From assembly GCF_003704105.1 (NCBI RefSeq), contig NZ_QUOQ01000003.1, positions 310,001 through 374,000 of the forward strand: 64,000 bases of DNA. Direction: 5' to 3'. Below the pieces are notes generated by a model. That model did not search any database. It saw only the letters and a list, made by a program, of their open reading frames with translations, and was not told the origin of the DNA. This document shows positions 16,143 to 25,592 of this stretch, piece after piece. A program made the translations under genes and the position numbers. Within the stretch, counting starts at the first letter, position 1, and each line of letters opens with the position of its first letter. The DNA is from Brevundimonas lutea. GTDB taxonomy: Bacteria > Pseudomonadota > Alphaproteobacteria > Caulobacterales > Caulobacteraceae.

Positions 16143-18125
16143 CTACTCGAATTCCACCAGCACGTCGTCGGCCGCCACCGGGTCACCATCCTTGGCGCTG
16201 ACAACCTTGACCACGCCGTCCCGTTCGGCGCGCAGGATGTTCTGCATCTTCATGGCCTCGATGATGGCCACGGTCTCGCCGGTCTTGACCTCCTGGCCGA
16301 CCACCACCGGGATCGACACCACCAGCCCCGGCATCGGTGACTGGATCAGTTTGGAGGTGTCCGGCGCGGCCTTTTCCGGCAGACGCGCATAAAGCTCGGC
16401 GACGCGCGGGCTCATCACCCGCACCCGCGCCCGGGCGGCGCGCCAGCGGATGTCCCAGCCGTCGGCGGCCCGTTTCACCTCGGCGGTAAACGGTTCGCCG
16501 TCGAGCACGCCCCGGAACTGGGCCAGACCCGGGCGCCAGTCGATGTCGGACAGGACCAGCGAGCGATCCTCGCCGGTCAGGTCGAGGATCAGCGCCTCCG
16601 CGTCGTCATAGCCCAGGGTCACCCCGTGGGCCTCGCGGTCGATCAACACGATCCAGTCGGTGCGGTCCGACGGATCGCCCGACTGTTCGGCGGCGACTTC
16701 GTTCATGGCGGCGGCGGCGGCAATCAGCACGTCGCGGCCCCTGCCCTCGACCGGCAGGCCGTTGAACCCGTCCGGGAACTCGTCGCCGATATAGCGGGTC
16801 GACAGCTGGCCCGAACGGAACCGCGCCTGATCCATCACCGCCGCAAGGAAGGGGACGTTGTGGCCCAGCCCCTCCAGGTGCGTGTCCTCCAGAGCCCGGG
16901 CCATGCCGTCGATGGCGCCCTCGCGGGTCGGCGCCCAGGCGCACAGCTTGGCGATCATCGGGTCGTAGAACATGCTGATCTCGTCGCCCTCGCGAACGCC
17001 CGAGTCGTTCCTGACTGTATAATCCCCCTGATCCCCCTCCTCCGGCTGTTCGTAGCGCACCAGGCGTCCGATTGAGGGCAGGAAGCCGCGATAGGGGTCC
17101 TCGGCATAGATCCGGCTCTCGATGGCCCAGCCGTCGATTTTCAGATCGTCCTGGCCGAACGCCAGCTGTTCGCCATAGGCGGACCGGATCATCTGCTCGA
17201 CCAGATCGACCCCGGTGATCAGTTCGGTCACCGGATGCTCCACCTGAAGCCGGGTGTTCATCTCTAGGAAATAGAACGACTTGTCCTGCCCCGCCACGAA
17301 CTCGACCGTACCGGCCGAGTCGTAATTCACCGCCTGGGCCAGCGCCACGGCCTGGGCGCCCATCGCCGTGCGCGTGGACTCATCCAGCAGCGGCGACGGC
17401 GCTTCCTCGATGACCTTCTGATTGCGCCGCTGGATCGAGCATTCCCGCTCGAACAGGTGCACCACATTGCCGCGCTTGTCACCCAGCACCTGGATCTCGA
17501 TGTGGCGCGGGTTCTCGATGAACTTCTCCAGGAACACCCGATCGTCGCCAAAGGCGTTCAGCGCTTCGGCCTTCACCGCCGCGAAGCCCTCGGCCATGTC
17601 GGCGTCGGAGTTGGCCACGCGGATGCCCTTGCCCCCGCCCCCCGCCGAGGCCTTGATCATCACCGGATAGCCGATGCCCTGGGCGATCTTCACCGCCTCC
17701 TCGGGCGTGTCGATCAGCCCCATGTGGCCCGGCACGGTGTTCACCCCCGCCTCGGCCGCCAGCTTCTTGGAGCTGATCTTGTCGCCCATGGCCTCGATGG
17801 CCTCGGGGTTCGGTCCGATAAAGGCGATCCCTTCGTCGCGCAGGCGACGGGCGAAGCCGGCGTTCTCGCTGAGGAATCCAAACCCCGGATGCACGGCCTC
17901 GGCGCCCGTCTGGCGCACCGCCTCCACGATCTTGTCGGCCAGCAGATAGGACTGCGCCGCCGGCGCCGGGCCGATCAGCACCGTCTCGTCCGCCATCTCG
18001 ACCGCCAGCGACCCCGCGTCCGCCTCGGAATAGACCTGCACCGTGGCGATCCCCATGCGGCGACAGGTCTTGATGATGCGGACGGCGATCTCGCCGCGAT
18101 TGGCGATCAGGATTTTCGAGAACAT
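16143..18125 (-). CDS. pccA: Propionyl-CoA carboxylase, biotin-containing alpha subunit
   Basis: 660 aa. Biotin carboxylase domain: KILIANRGEIAVRIIKTC, KASAGGGGKGIRVA (ATP loop), HIEIQVLGDKRGNVVHLFER, and EMNTRLQVEHPVTELITG with the catalytic Glu/Arg. After a PccA-type BT linker domain comes the biotinyl domain with EAMKMQN (623-629, biotinylated K626). Converts propionyl-CoA to methylmalonyl-CoA together with a beta subunit, which is not next to it. The BT-like region and length point to PccA rather than AccC; a methylcrotonyl role is less likely. Divergent from the S41-like gene. Confidence 0.88.
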   Translation of the reverse strand: MFSKILIANRGEIAVRIIKTCRRMGIATVQVYSEADAGSLAVEMADETVLIGPAPAAQSYLLADKIVEAVRQTGAEAVHPGFGFLSENAGFARRLRDEGIAFIGPNPEAIEAMGDKISSKKLAAEAGVNTVPGHMGLIDTPEEAVKIAQGIGYPVMIKASAGGGGKGIRVANSDADMAEGFAAVKAEALNAFGDDRVFLEKFIENPRHIEIQVLGDKRGNVVHLFERECSIQRRNQKVIEEAPSPLLDESTRTAMGAQAVALAQAVNYDSAGTVEFVAGQDKSFYFLEMNTRLQVEHPVTELITGVDLVEQMIRSAYGEQLAFGQDDLKIDGWAIESRIYAEDPYRGFLPSIGRLVRYEQPEEGDQGDYTVRNDSGVREGDEISMFYDPMIAKLCAWAPTREGAIDGMARALEDTHLEGLGHNVPFLAAVMDQARFRSGQLSTRYIGDEFPDGFNGLPVEGRGRDVLIAAAAAMNEVAAEQSGDPSDRTDWIVLIDREAHGVTLGYDDAEALILDLTGEDRSLVLSDIDWRPGLAQFRGVLDGEPFTAEVKRAADGWDIRWRAARARVRVMSPRVAELYARLPEKAAPDTSKLIQSPMPGLVVSIPVVVGQEVKTGETVAIIEAMKMQNILRAERDGVVKVVSAKDGDPVAADDVLVEFE

Positions 18126-18312
18126 CGGCGTCCGCAGCTGGCCAAACAGGATGCGCCCGGCTTAGGCCAAGCGTCGAACCCGATCAAACCCTTGCGAGTT
18201 TCCCCCTGCGACCGATCCGCGCTTTGCAAGCGGGGCCATGATCGGGTTTAACGACGCCACGCTCGCGGCTGGTCCGCGACCTTGCCCAGTGAAGAAAACG
18301 GAGACCCATCCC

Positions 18313-19791
18313 GTGAAGACGCTTCTCGCCGCCGCTTCGGCGCTCGCCCTGATCACCGTCGCCGGCGCGGCCGACGCGCAAAGCTGGGCCGACCGCACGC
18401 GTCAGGACCTGACCGCCGCCCACGCCAATCTGCGCGACAATCACCCCGGGGCCGTGGTCCAGGGTCCGGCGGGAGACGCCTTCCGCAGCTGGCTCGACGC
18501 CGGTCTGGCGGAAGCCAACGAAATGACGAGCCGCGCCAACAGCGGCGACGCCCAGGCCTATCTGCTGCGCTGGTACGGGCGTGGCTTCCACGATTCCAGC
18601 ACCGCGATCCGCCCGACCTTCGAGACCCTGGACCCGTGGTTCGCCACCGCCTGGCCTGGCGTCGCCACCGGCTGGCGCAATGGCGCCTACGTCGTCACCC
18701 ATGTGAAGGAGGGTGTGCGTCGCGCCCCGCCGCTCGGCGCCCAGCTGGTGTCGTGCAACGGCGTCTCGGCCGAGGACATGGCTCAGGACCGGCTGGACGG
18801 CTGGGAGGCCGACCTGTCGACCGAAGCGGGGCGAATCCGCTCGGCGCCGTATCTGCTGTGGAACCGCAACAACGCCTTCACCGGCGCCGGCGTGCCCCAG
18901 AGCTGCCGCTTCAAGGTCGGCCGCCGCGAGCGCGAATTCCGCCTCGAGACCATCAATGGCGATCTGGCCGGCCAGGAAGTCGGGTTCCGCTCGGCCATGT
19001 ACTGGCCCTCCGCCCAGCCGCTCGGTGTCGAACAGGTGGATGGCCGCACCTGGATCCACGTCCATTCCCTGGCCGACGACGCCGGTTGGGAGGCCTTCTA
19101 CGCCCAGGTCGAGTCGCAGATCGACGCCGTGCGCTCGCCCAATGGCCTCGTCATCGATCTGCGCGGCGCGAACGGCGCGGCCCTGAACGCGACGGCGCGC
19201 GGCTATGTGCTGGCCAACACCATCTGGACGCCGGAATTCACAGTCAGCCGCCAGCCTCCGGCCGAGGAGATCACCTATCGCGCCACACCGGGCAATCGCC
19301 AGTGGTTCGTCGACACGCTGGGCCGCATGGAGGCCGATCCGGCCTTTGTCGCCAACAACATGCCGATCATCGAGAACACGCGCGAAATCGTTGCCGCTTT
19401 CGACCGCGCGATCGCGGCCAACCAGCCCAGCTTCACCCTGAACGCCCCGGCTCCCGCCGCCGATACCGGTGCGCCGAATCCCGTCCAGGGCAATGTCGTG
19501 GTGCTGGTCGATTCGGGCTGCTCGGGCGGCTGCCTGGATATCCTCGACCTGCTGACCCGCCTGCCGAACGTGCGCACGGCCGGCCAGCCGACCGACGTCT
19601 ATTCGATGTTCGTCGAGCCGACCGTGGTCCGCCTGCCCTCCAACTACACAGAGCTGACCTACGGCCATAAGGCCTGGGCCGGTCGGGCCGACCGCCACAA
19701 TCAGCCGGTCACACCCCAGGTTGCCTACACCGGCGAGCCCACCGACGAGCAGGCCGTTCGCACCTGGGTCTCCAGCCTGTTCGGCGCCTGA
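18313..19791 (+). CDS. Secreted S41-like peptidase-family protein
   Basis: 492 aa. GTG at 18313 with GGAGA about eight bases upstream gives the signal peptide VKTLLAAASALALITVAGAADAQ. The body has a PDZ-like middle segment (GAYVVTHVKEG, GAQLVSCNGVSAEDM) and a C-terminal S41-type fold: GLVIDLRGANGAAL, then VVVLVDSGCSGGCLDILDLL, where S41 enzymes place the nucleophilic Ser, and VRTAGQPTDV. Four closely spaced cysteines could form periplasmic disulfides. Family placement is fairly clear, peptidase activity is not. Followed by the nested hairpin element. Confidence 0.75.
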   Translation: MKTLLAAASALALITVAGAADAQSWADRTRQDLTAAHANLRDNHPGAVVQGPAGDAFRSWLDAGLAEANEMTSRANSGDAQAYLLRWYGRGFHDSSTAIRPTFETLDPWFATAWPGVATGWRNGAYVVTHVKEGVRRAPPLGAQLVSCNGVSAEDMAQDRLDGWEADLSTEAGRIRSAPYLLWNRNNAFTGAGVPQSCRFKVGRREREFRLETINGDLAGQEVGFRSAMYWPSAQPLGVEQVDGRTWIHVHSLADDAGWEAFYAQVESQIDAVRSPNGLVIDLRGANGAALNATARGYVLANTIWTPEFTVSRQPPAEEITYRATPGNRQWFVDTLGRMEADPAFVANNMPIIENTREIVAAFDRAIAANQPSFTLNAPAPAADTGAPNPVQGNVVVLVDSGCSGGCLDILDLLTRLPNVRTAGQPTDVYSMFVEPTVVRLPSNYTELTYGHKAWAGRADRHNQPVTPQVAYTGEPTDEQAVRTWVSSLFGA

Positions 19792-19819
19792 CCCGAGATC
19801 GGCGGCGCGCCTATCCCCT

Positions 19820-19944
19820 AGACCGAAATCGGTCCAGTTGGACGCTATCCAACTGGGCTTAGATTTCGGTCCAGCATAATTCTGGAGCCTGATTCACGGC
19901 ATCGGTGGGATCGCGAAGCGATCCCACCTCAACCGATCAGGCTC
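19820..19944. repeat. Two consecutive nested hairpins, possible mobile palindromic repeat
   Basis: First unit: AGACCGAAATC (19820-19830) pairs with GATTTCGGTC (19862-19871) and encloses a perfect inner stem CCAGTTGGA/TCCAACTGG (19834-19842, 19848-19856) with loop CGCTA. Second unit: GAGCCTGAT (19885-19893) pairs with ATCAGGCTC (19936-19944) and encloses GGTGGGATCGC/GCGATCCCACC (19904-19914, 19918-19928) with loop GAA. It fills most of the gap between the S41-like gene and mccB. It could be a REP-like element, a terminator or an RNA structure; no second copy was seen in this window. Confidence 0.8.
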
Positions 19945-19979
19945 TAGGCGCGCCGCCGCTTGGCCTCTAAACCCGGCCC

Positions 19980-21572
19980 ATGCCCAAGCTGACCTCCGCC
20001 GTCGATCCGGCCAGTTCCGCCTTCAAGGCGCTCGACGCCCACAACCGCGCCCTCGCAGACGACCTGCGCGCCCGCGTCGCCAAGGCGGCGCTCGGCGGAC
20101 CCGAGAAATCCCGCGATCGTCACGTCTCGCGCGGCAAGCTGCTGCCGCGTGACCGGGTCGAACGCCTGCTCGACCCCGGTTCGCCCTTCCTCGAGATCGG
20201 CCAGCTGGCGGCGGGCGGCATGTACGACGACGAGGCGCCGGGCGCCGGCCTGATCTGCGGCGTCGGACGCGTCTCGGGTCGCGAGGTGATGATCGTCGCC
20301 AACGATCCGACGGTGAAGGGCGGCGCCTACTTCCCCCTGACCGTCAAGAAACACCTCCGCGCTCAGGAGATCGCCGCCGAGAACCGGCTCCCTTGCGTCT
20401 ATCTGGTCGATTCCGGCGGGGCCAACCTGCCGCACCAGGCCGAGGTTTTCCCCGACCGCGAGCATTTCGGCCGCATCTTCTTCAATCAGGCCCGCATGAG
20501 CGCGGCCGACATCCCCCAGATCGCCTGCGTCATGGGTCTGTCCACCGCCGGCGGCGCCTATGTCCCGGCCATGTCGGACGAGACGGTGATCGTCCGCAAC
20601 CAGGGCGCCATCTTCCTGGCCGGCCCGCCCCTGGTGAAGGCCGCCACCGGAGAGGTCATCTCCGCCGAGGAGCTGGGCGGCGCCGAGACCCACGGTCGCC
20701 GCTCCGGCGTGGTCGATCACGTCGCCGAAAACGACGAGCACGCGCTGGAGATCGTCCGCGACATCGTCGCCCATCTGAACACGGTCAAGTCCGTCGAGAT
20801 CGACGTCCGCGAGCCACGCCCGCCCGCCTTCGACCCCGAACAGCTGTACGGCCTGATCCCCGAAGACGTGCGCGCCCCCTATGACGTCAAGGAGGTGATC
20901 GCCCGCTTGGTCGACGGCTCCGAGTTCGAGGAATTCAAGGCGCTGTACGGCTCCACCCTGGTCTGCGGCTTCGCCCGCATCTGGGGCTATCCCGTCGCCA
21001 TCCTGGCCAACAACGGCGTGCTGTTCTCGGAAAGCGCCATGAAGGGCGCCCACTTCATCGAGCTGGCCTGCAAGCGAAAGATCCCGCTGGTCTTCCTGCA
21101 GAACATCTCCGGCTTCATGGTCGGCGGCAAATACGAGGCCGAGGGCATCGCCAAGCACGGCGCCAAGCTGGTCACGGCCGTCGCCAGCGCCAATGTGCCC
21201 AAGTTCACCGTCCTGATCGGCGGCAGCTTCGGGGCCGGCAACTACGGCATGTGCGGCCGGGCCTACTCCCCCCGCTTCCTGTTCACCTGGCCCAACAGCC
21301 GCATCTCGGTGATGGGCGGCGAACAGGCCGCCAGCGTCCTCGCCACCGTCCACCGCGACGCCGACACCTGGTCCGACGCCGACGCCGAGGCCTTCAAGGC
21401 CCCGATCCGCCAGCGCTACGAGGACGAGGGCAACCCCTATTTCGCCACCGCCCGCCTGTGGGACGACGGCGTCATCGACCCGGCCCAGACCCGCGACGTC
21501 CTGGGCCTGGCCATCAGCGCGAGCCTGAACGCCCCGATTTCGGAGACGAAGTTCGGCGTGTTCAGGATGTGA
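19980..21572 (+). CDS. mccB: Methylcrotonyl-CoA carboxylase, beta subunit
   Basis: 530 aa carboxyltransferase of leucine degradation. The crotonase-fold halves show [71 protein letters not shown] and, in the C-terminal half, [35 protein letters not shown] and [15 protein letters not shown]. The [14 protein letters not shown] block and the NLP(H/Q)QAEVFPD block separate MccB from PccB and AccD. The matching alpha (biotin) subunit is not adjacent; the only alpha subunit in the window looks like PccA. Starts right after the nested hairpins. Confidence 0.9.
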   Translation: MPKLTSAVDPASSAFKALDAHNRALADDLRARVAKAALGGPEKSRDRHVSRGKLLPRDRVERLLDPGSPFLEIGQLAAGGMYDDEAPGAGLICGVGRVSGREVMIVANDPTVKGGAYFPLTVKKHLRAQEIAAENRLPCVYLVDSGGANLPHQAEVFPDREHFGRIFFNQARMSAADIPQIACVMGLSTAGGAYVPAMSDETVIVRNQGAIFLAGPPLVKAATGEVISAEELGGAETHGRRSGVVDHVAENDEHALEIVRDIVAHLNTVKSVEIDVREPRPPAFDPEQLYGLIPEDVRAPYDVKEVIARLVDGSEFEEFKALYGSTLVCGFARIWGYPVAILANNGVLFSESAMKGAHFIELACKRKIPLVFLQNISGFMVGGKYEAEGIAKHGAKLVTAVASANVPKFTVLIGGSFGAGNYGMCGRAYSPRFLFTWPNSRISVMGGEQAASVLATVHRDADTWSDADAEAFKAPIRQRYEDEGNPYFATARLWDDGVIDPAQTRDVLGLAISASLNAPISETKFGVFRM

Positions 21573-21715
21573 GGCTCTCCATAGCCCTCCCCTGATGGTG
21601 AGGGCGCACCCCTATTCCCCCATCCATCACCGCCATCTGCCCGTCCCACGGCAGCTTGCGCCGCGCCAGCGTCCGTATCTCCGACCCCGCCCCGGCATCC
21701 CCCCATCATCGCCGG

Positions 21716-22486
21716 ATGGACATCACCGACACTCTGCATCCCGACGATGAGCGCTGGGACCGCGTTCGAGACCGCTATCTGGGCGGCGAACCGGCCTGGA
21801 GCGTGTGCGCCGACTATCGCCTCGCCCTGTCCACCTTTCGCGCCCGCGCCAGACGCGAGGGCTGGCGCCGTTGCGACCAGCCCTCGGAAACGACGCCGCC
21901 GCTCGACCCGGATGAGATCGACGACGAGCCCTTCGATCCCGACCTGCTGGTGATCCGCGCCCGCGCCCATCTGCGCCGCGCCGTCACCGCGGGCGACGCC
22001 CTGAACGCGCTCAGATGGATGAAGATGGTCGAACAGCTCACCGACTTCGCCCGCCGCGAACGCTGCGTCCGCGTGCGCCACGCCCCTGACCCCAACGGGG
22101 CCGAGGACGAGGCCCGCGAAGCCGCCTGGCGCCGCCGCGAGACCCTCGAGGGCCTGATCCTACCGGACGCAGACCCCAAGGACGGCCTGGACGCATTCCT
22201 CGATCCGGACCCCGTCATGGACTCCGAGTCCAACGCCGGCCCGGTCCAATCGCTGTCCCAAGCTCCTGATCGCCTTGAACAATCCGAGTCGCTCTGCGAC
22301 GAGCTGGACTCCTTGGACTCATTTTTCTCCGCGGATGAGCTGGCCGCCCACCCCGACCTCGCCGACGCCGTCCGCGCCATGAGCGCCCTGTCGCCCTTCC
22401 TTCGCGACCAGCCCCAAAACGCGCCGGGCCGTGAGGAGCTCAGCCGATGCGCACCCCGGTCATGGAGATCGAGCCGCCTTCGATGA
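21716..22486 (+). CDS. HTH-containing acidic protein, unknown function
   Basis: 256 aa from ATG 21716. Residues about 17-50 (VRDRYLGGEPAWSVCADYRL, then STFRARARREGWRR) resemble the N-terminal helix-turn-helix of phage terminase small subunits and similar DNA-binding modules. The remainder is helical, with LLVIRARAHLRRAVTAGDAL and WMKMVEQLTDFARRER, and ends in an acidic, Ser-rich stretch. No other phage gene is near, so a chromosomal regulator is more likely than a prophage remnant. It follows mccB by 143 bases and its 3' end overlaps the convergent dioxygenase gene by 47 bases. Confidence 0.6.
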   Translation: MDITDTLHPDDERWDRVRDRYLGGEPAWSVCADYRLALSTFRARARREGWRRCDQPSETTPPLDPDEIDDEPFDPDLLVIRARAHLRRAVTAGDALNALRWMKMVEQLTDFARRERCVRVRHAPDPNGAEDEAREAAWRRRETLEGLILPDADPKDGLDAFLDPDPVMDSESNAGPVQSLSQAPDRLEQSESLCDELDSLDSFFSADELAAHPDLADAVRAMSALSPFLRDQPQNAPGREELSRCAPRSWRSSRLR

Positions 22487-23195
22487 CGTCGTTGAAGAAG
22501 CCGACCGGCTCGCCCGGGTCTCGCACCGCCGCAACATAGAGCAGCGGCAGGAAGTGCTCGTCGGTCGGCACGCTCATCTGGGCGTCCTCGGCAAGGCCGA
22601 CCCAGTCGATGAGGGCGTCCTGGTCGCCGCGCTCCAGCGCCGCCTTGACCGCGTCGTTGAAGCCGCTCGCCCAGCCATAGGGCTCGCCCCCGTCGCGCTT
22701 CCAGGTGCGGAGATTGTGGACGAAGTCGCCGCTGCCCGCGACCACGATCCCCTCATCTCGCAACGGCCTCAGCCGCCGGCCAAGGTCGAAATGACCGCGC
22801 GCGTCCAGTCTCCGATCCAGCGACAGCTGCACCACCGGCACGTCGGCCTCTGGCCAGACATGGGCCAGCACCGACCAGCTTCCGTGATCCAGGCCCCAGT
22901 CATCGGTGATCCCGGCGCCTGTGAGCTCGGCCACCCGCGTCGCCAGCGCGGGAGAGCCCGGCGCCGGATAGATCATCTCGTGCAGCGCCCGGGGAAATCC
23001 GCCGAAATCGTGGATCGTCGGCGGCGCCGTCTGGCCGGTGACGCTCGGCCCCTCGGTCTCCCAGTGGGCCGAGACCATGACCGCGCCGCGCGGCTTGCCG
23101 ACCGCCTCGCCCACAGCGCGCCAGGTGTCGGCGTAGGGCCCGCCCAGGGCGTTCATGGGCGAGCCGTGACCGAAGAACAGCGCCGGCGTCGGCAT
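22440..23195 (-). CDS. ygiD: DODA-type extradiol aromatic ring-opening dioxygenase
   Basis: 251 aa, single domain of the LigB/DODA family (YgiD of E. coli). Landmarks: FFGHGSPMNAL near the N-terminus with the first metal His, VMVSAHWETEG, YPAPGSPAL, the glycine/His block WGLDHGSWSVLAHVWP and VVAGSGDFVHNL. Opens catechol-type rings (DOPA in the tested relatives) with a divalent metal. Its start lies three bases beyond the wrbA stop on the same strand, so both are one operon that could serve quinone and catechol detoxification. Confidence 0.92.
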   Translation of the reverse strand: MPTPALFFGHGSPMNALGGPYADTWRAVGEAVGKPRGAVMVSAHWETEGPSVTGQTAPPTIHDFGGFPRALHEMIYPAPGSPALATRVAELTGAGITDDWGLDHGSWSVLAHVWPEADVPVVQLSLDRRLDARGHFDLGRRLRPLRDEGIVVAGSGDFVHNLRTWKRDGGEPYGWASGFNDAVKAALERGDQDALIDWVGLAEDAQMSVPTDEHFLPLLYVAAVRDPGEPVGFFNDVIEGGSISMTGVRIG

Positions 23196-23198
23196 GGC

Positions 23199-23801
23199 TT
23201 AGCCCTTCAGCTTCTTCGCAACCTCGGCGGTGTGCGCGCCCTGCCAGCGGGCCCCGGCCAGTTCGTTCTCCGAAGGCTGGCGCGAGCCGTCGCCGCCGGT
23301 GATGGTGGTGGCGCCATAGGGCGAGCCGCCGCTGATCTCGTCCAGGGTCATCTGTCCCTGCCAGGCGTAGGGCAGACCCACGACCACCAGACCGTGGTGC
23401 AGCAGGGTCTGGATCAAACCGATCAGGGTGGTCTCCTGACCGCCGTGCTGGGTGGCGGTCGAGACGAAGGCCCCGCCGACCTTGCCGACCAGCGTGCCCT
23501 TGGCCCACATCGGGCCGGTCTGGTCCCAGAACTGGCGCATCTGGGCCGAAGCGGTGCCATAGCGGGTCCCGGCGCCCACGATCACGGCGTCATAGTCGGC
23601 CAAGTCCTCGATCTTGGCGATCGGCGCAGCCTGATCCAGCTTGTAGCCGCTCTTCCTGGCCAGCTCCTCGGGCACGGTCTCCTCGACACGCTTGATGTCG
23701 ACGGTGACGCCCTCGACCGAGCGCGCGCCCTCGGCCACGGCCTCGGCCATCTTCTCGGTGTGGCCATAGGTGGAGTGATAGAGGACGAGGACCTTGGTCA
23801 T
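23199..23801 (-). CDS. wrbA: NAD(P)H:quinone oxidoreductase WrbA
   Basis: 200 aa, exact size for WrbA. FMN-binding flavodoxin fold: [20 protein letters not shown] at the N-terminus, [20 protein letters not shown], then [20 protein letters not shown] and PYAWQGQM with [15 protein letters not shown], all characteristic. Reduces quinones by two electrons and limits redox cycling. ATG 23801 with GGGAGCG upstream. First gene of a two-gene unit with the extradiol dioxygenase. Confidence 0.95.
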   Translation of the reverse strand: MTKVLVLYHSTYGHTEKMAEAVAEGARSVEGVTVDIKRVEETVPEELARKSGYKLDQAAPIAKIEDLADYDAVIVGAGTRYGTASAQMRQFWDQTGPMWAKGTLVGKVGGAFVSTATQHGGQETTLIGLIQTLLHHGLVVVGLPYAWQGQMTLDEISGGSPYGATTITGGDGSRQPSENELAGARWQGAHTAEVAKKLKG

Positions 23802-24017
23802 GCGGAACGCTCCCGGCTGGATTTGAAACTGCAACAGTGGCGATATAGCCGCCGAACATCGGCCCGCAAGGGCGCGCGTCCGGGAAATCGCGAAGGATTG
23901 AGCCAGACCAACGCCTGTCGGCCGGTCCCGTTCGATCAGCCTTCCACGCGGCGGCTCGTGACGACCGTCACAATTCCGGGCTAGGTCCGTCCGGTCGCGA
24001 GTCTTCGGAGAGTTCCC

Positions 24018-25589
24018 ATGCGCCCCTTCACCGCCCTCAGCCGCCGCGGCCTGATGCTCTCGATGGGCCTGGGAGGCGTAACCCTGGCCGCCGGCCGCCA
24101 GGCCCTGGCCCAGCCCGTTTGGGCCGAGAGCCCGTTCCAGCTCGGCGTGGCCTCCGGCGATCCCCTGCCCGACGGCTTCGTGATCTGGACCCGTCTGGCG
24201 CCCCGTCCGCTGGAGATGGGCCACGGAATGCCCTCGGCCCCGGTGCCGGTCAATTGGGAGGTCGCGGCCGACACCGGCTTCTCTGACGTCGTCGCCCGGG
24301 GCGAGGCCGTGGCCCGGCCCGAGCTGGCTCACAGCGTCCATGTCGAGGTCGAGGGCCTCCAGCCCGGCCGCGAATATTTCTACCGCTTCACCTCGGGTCG
24401 TGAACGCAGCGCCCCCGGCCGCGCCGTCACCGCCCCGGCCGCCGCCGGCGCCGTGGCCCGCGCCCGCTTCGGCGTCCTGGGCTGTCAGGCCTATGAGCAG
24501 GGCTTCTACACCGCCCACCGCCGCGCCGCCGAGGAGCGGCTCGACTTCATCTACTGCTACGGCGACTATATCTACGAGGGGCGCGGAAACCGCACCTATA
24601 CCGGCTCGGGCGGCACCATCGAGAACCCGCGCCAGCACATGGGCGGCGAGGTCTACAGCCTCGACGACTACCGCCGCCGCTACGCCCAGTACAAGCTCGA
24701 CACCGACCTGCAGGCCAGCCACGCCTCGACGGCCTGGTTCTGCACCTGGGACGACCACGAGATCGACAACAACTGGGTCTCGGCCCTGGATCAGGACGGC
24801 ACCCCGCCCGAGGTCTTCATGCTGCGCCAGCAGGCGGCGATGCAGGCCTGGTACGAGAACATGCCGGTGCGGCGCTCGGCCTTCCCGCGCGGTGCCTCCC
24901 TTCAGCTCTATCGCCACACGACCTGGGGCGACCTGCTCGACCTCAATCTCCTCGACACCCGCCAGTATCGCTCGGACCAGCCCTGCGAGGACCGCTGGGC
25001 GACCACCTGCGAGGGGGTTCAGGCGCGCGAGGCCCAGGTGCTGGGCGAGGCTCAGGAGCAGTGGCTGTACCGCAACCTGGAGGCCGCCGACGCCCGCTGG
25101 AAGGTCTTGGCCCAGCAGATCATGGTCATGGACTTGGACCGCCGCGCGGGGCCGGAGATCGGGCACAACCTCGACACCTGGGCCGGCTACGCCATTCCGC
25201 GCCGCCGCCTGCTGGAGCGTCTGCGCGACCGGGGCATCCAGAACACCGTCGTCCTGACCGGCGATGAGCATCAGAACTACGCCGGTGAGCTCTATCTGGA
25301 TGGGCGCAATCCCGAGGGGGCGCCCGTCGCCTCGGAGTTCGTGGCCACCTCGATCAGCTCCTCCGGCGACGGCCAGGACCAGCGCGCCGACGGTCGCCGC
25401 TATCTCGAGGACAACCCCTTCCTCAAGTTCAACAACGCCCAGCGCGGCTATGTCGTCTGCGACGTGACGCCCGAGGTCTGGCGCACCGAGTTCAAGGTGC
25501 TGGACAAGGTCTCGGACAAGGACGGCGCCCTGTCGACCCGCGCCACCTACGCCATCCAGTCCGGCGACGCCCGGGTCATGGCGGCCTGA
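24018..25589 (+). CDS. phoD: PhoD-type alkaline phosphatase, Tat-exported
   Basis: 523 aa. The N-terminus [20 protein letters not shown] is a twin-arginine signal; mature protein begins near QPVWAES. An N-terminal beta domain ([31 protein letters not shown]) precedes the metallophosphatase domain with [36 protein letters not shown] and [12 protein letters not shown], which hold the Fe/Ca ligands of PhoD. Phosphodiester or phosphomonoester hydrolysis in the periplasm is expected. A short GTGAC-N4-GTCAC palindrome lies about 60 bases upstream, but it is not a convincing Pho box. Converges with legF four bases apart. Confidence 0.92.
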   Translation: MRPFTALSRRGLMLSMGLGGVTLAAGRQALAQPVWAESPFQLGVASGDPLPDGFVIWTRLAPRPLEMGHGMPSAPVPVNWEVAADTGFSDVVARGEAVARPELAHSVHVEVEGLQPGREYFYRFTSGRERSAPGRAVTAPAAAGAVARARFGVLGCQAYEQGFYTAHRRAAEERLDFIYCYGDYIYEGRGNRTYTGSGGTIENPRQHMGGEVYSLDDYRRRYAQYKLDTDLQASHASTAWFCTWDDHEIDNNWVSALDQDGTPPEVFMLRQQAAMQAWYENMPVRRSAFPRGASLQLYRHTTWGDLLDLNLLDTRQYRSDQPCEDRWATTCEGVQAREAQVLGEAQEQWLYRNLEAADARWKVLAQQIMVMDLDRRAGPEIGHNLDTWAGYAIPRRRLLERLRDRGIQNTVVLTGDEHQNYAGELYLDGRNPEGAPVASEFVATSISSSGDGQDQRADGRRYLEDNPFLKFNNAQRGYVVCDVTPEVWRTEFKVLDKVSDKDGALSTRATYAIQSGDARVMAA

Positions 25590-25592
25590 TGA

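Noticed and set aside
23954-23972. Possible Pho box before phoD (GTGAC-N4-GTCAC)
   Set aside because: Pho boxes are direct repeats of a CTGTCAT type; this is only a short inverted repeat.
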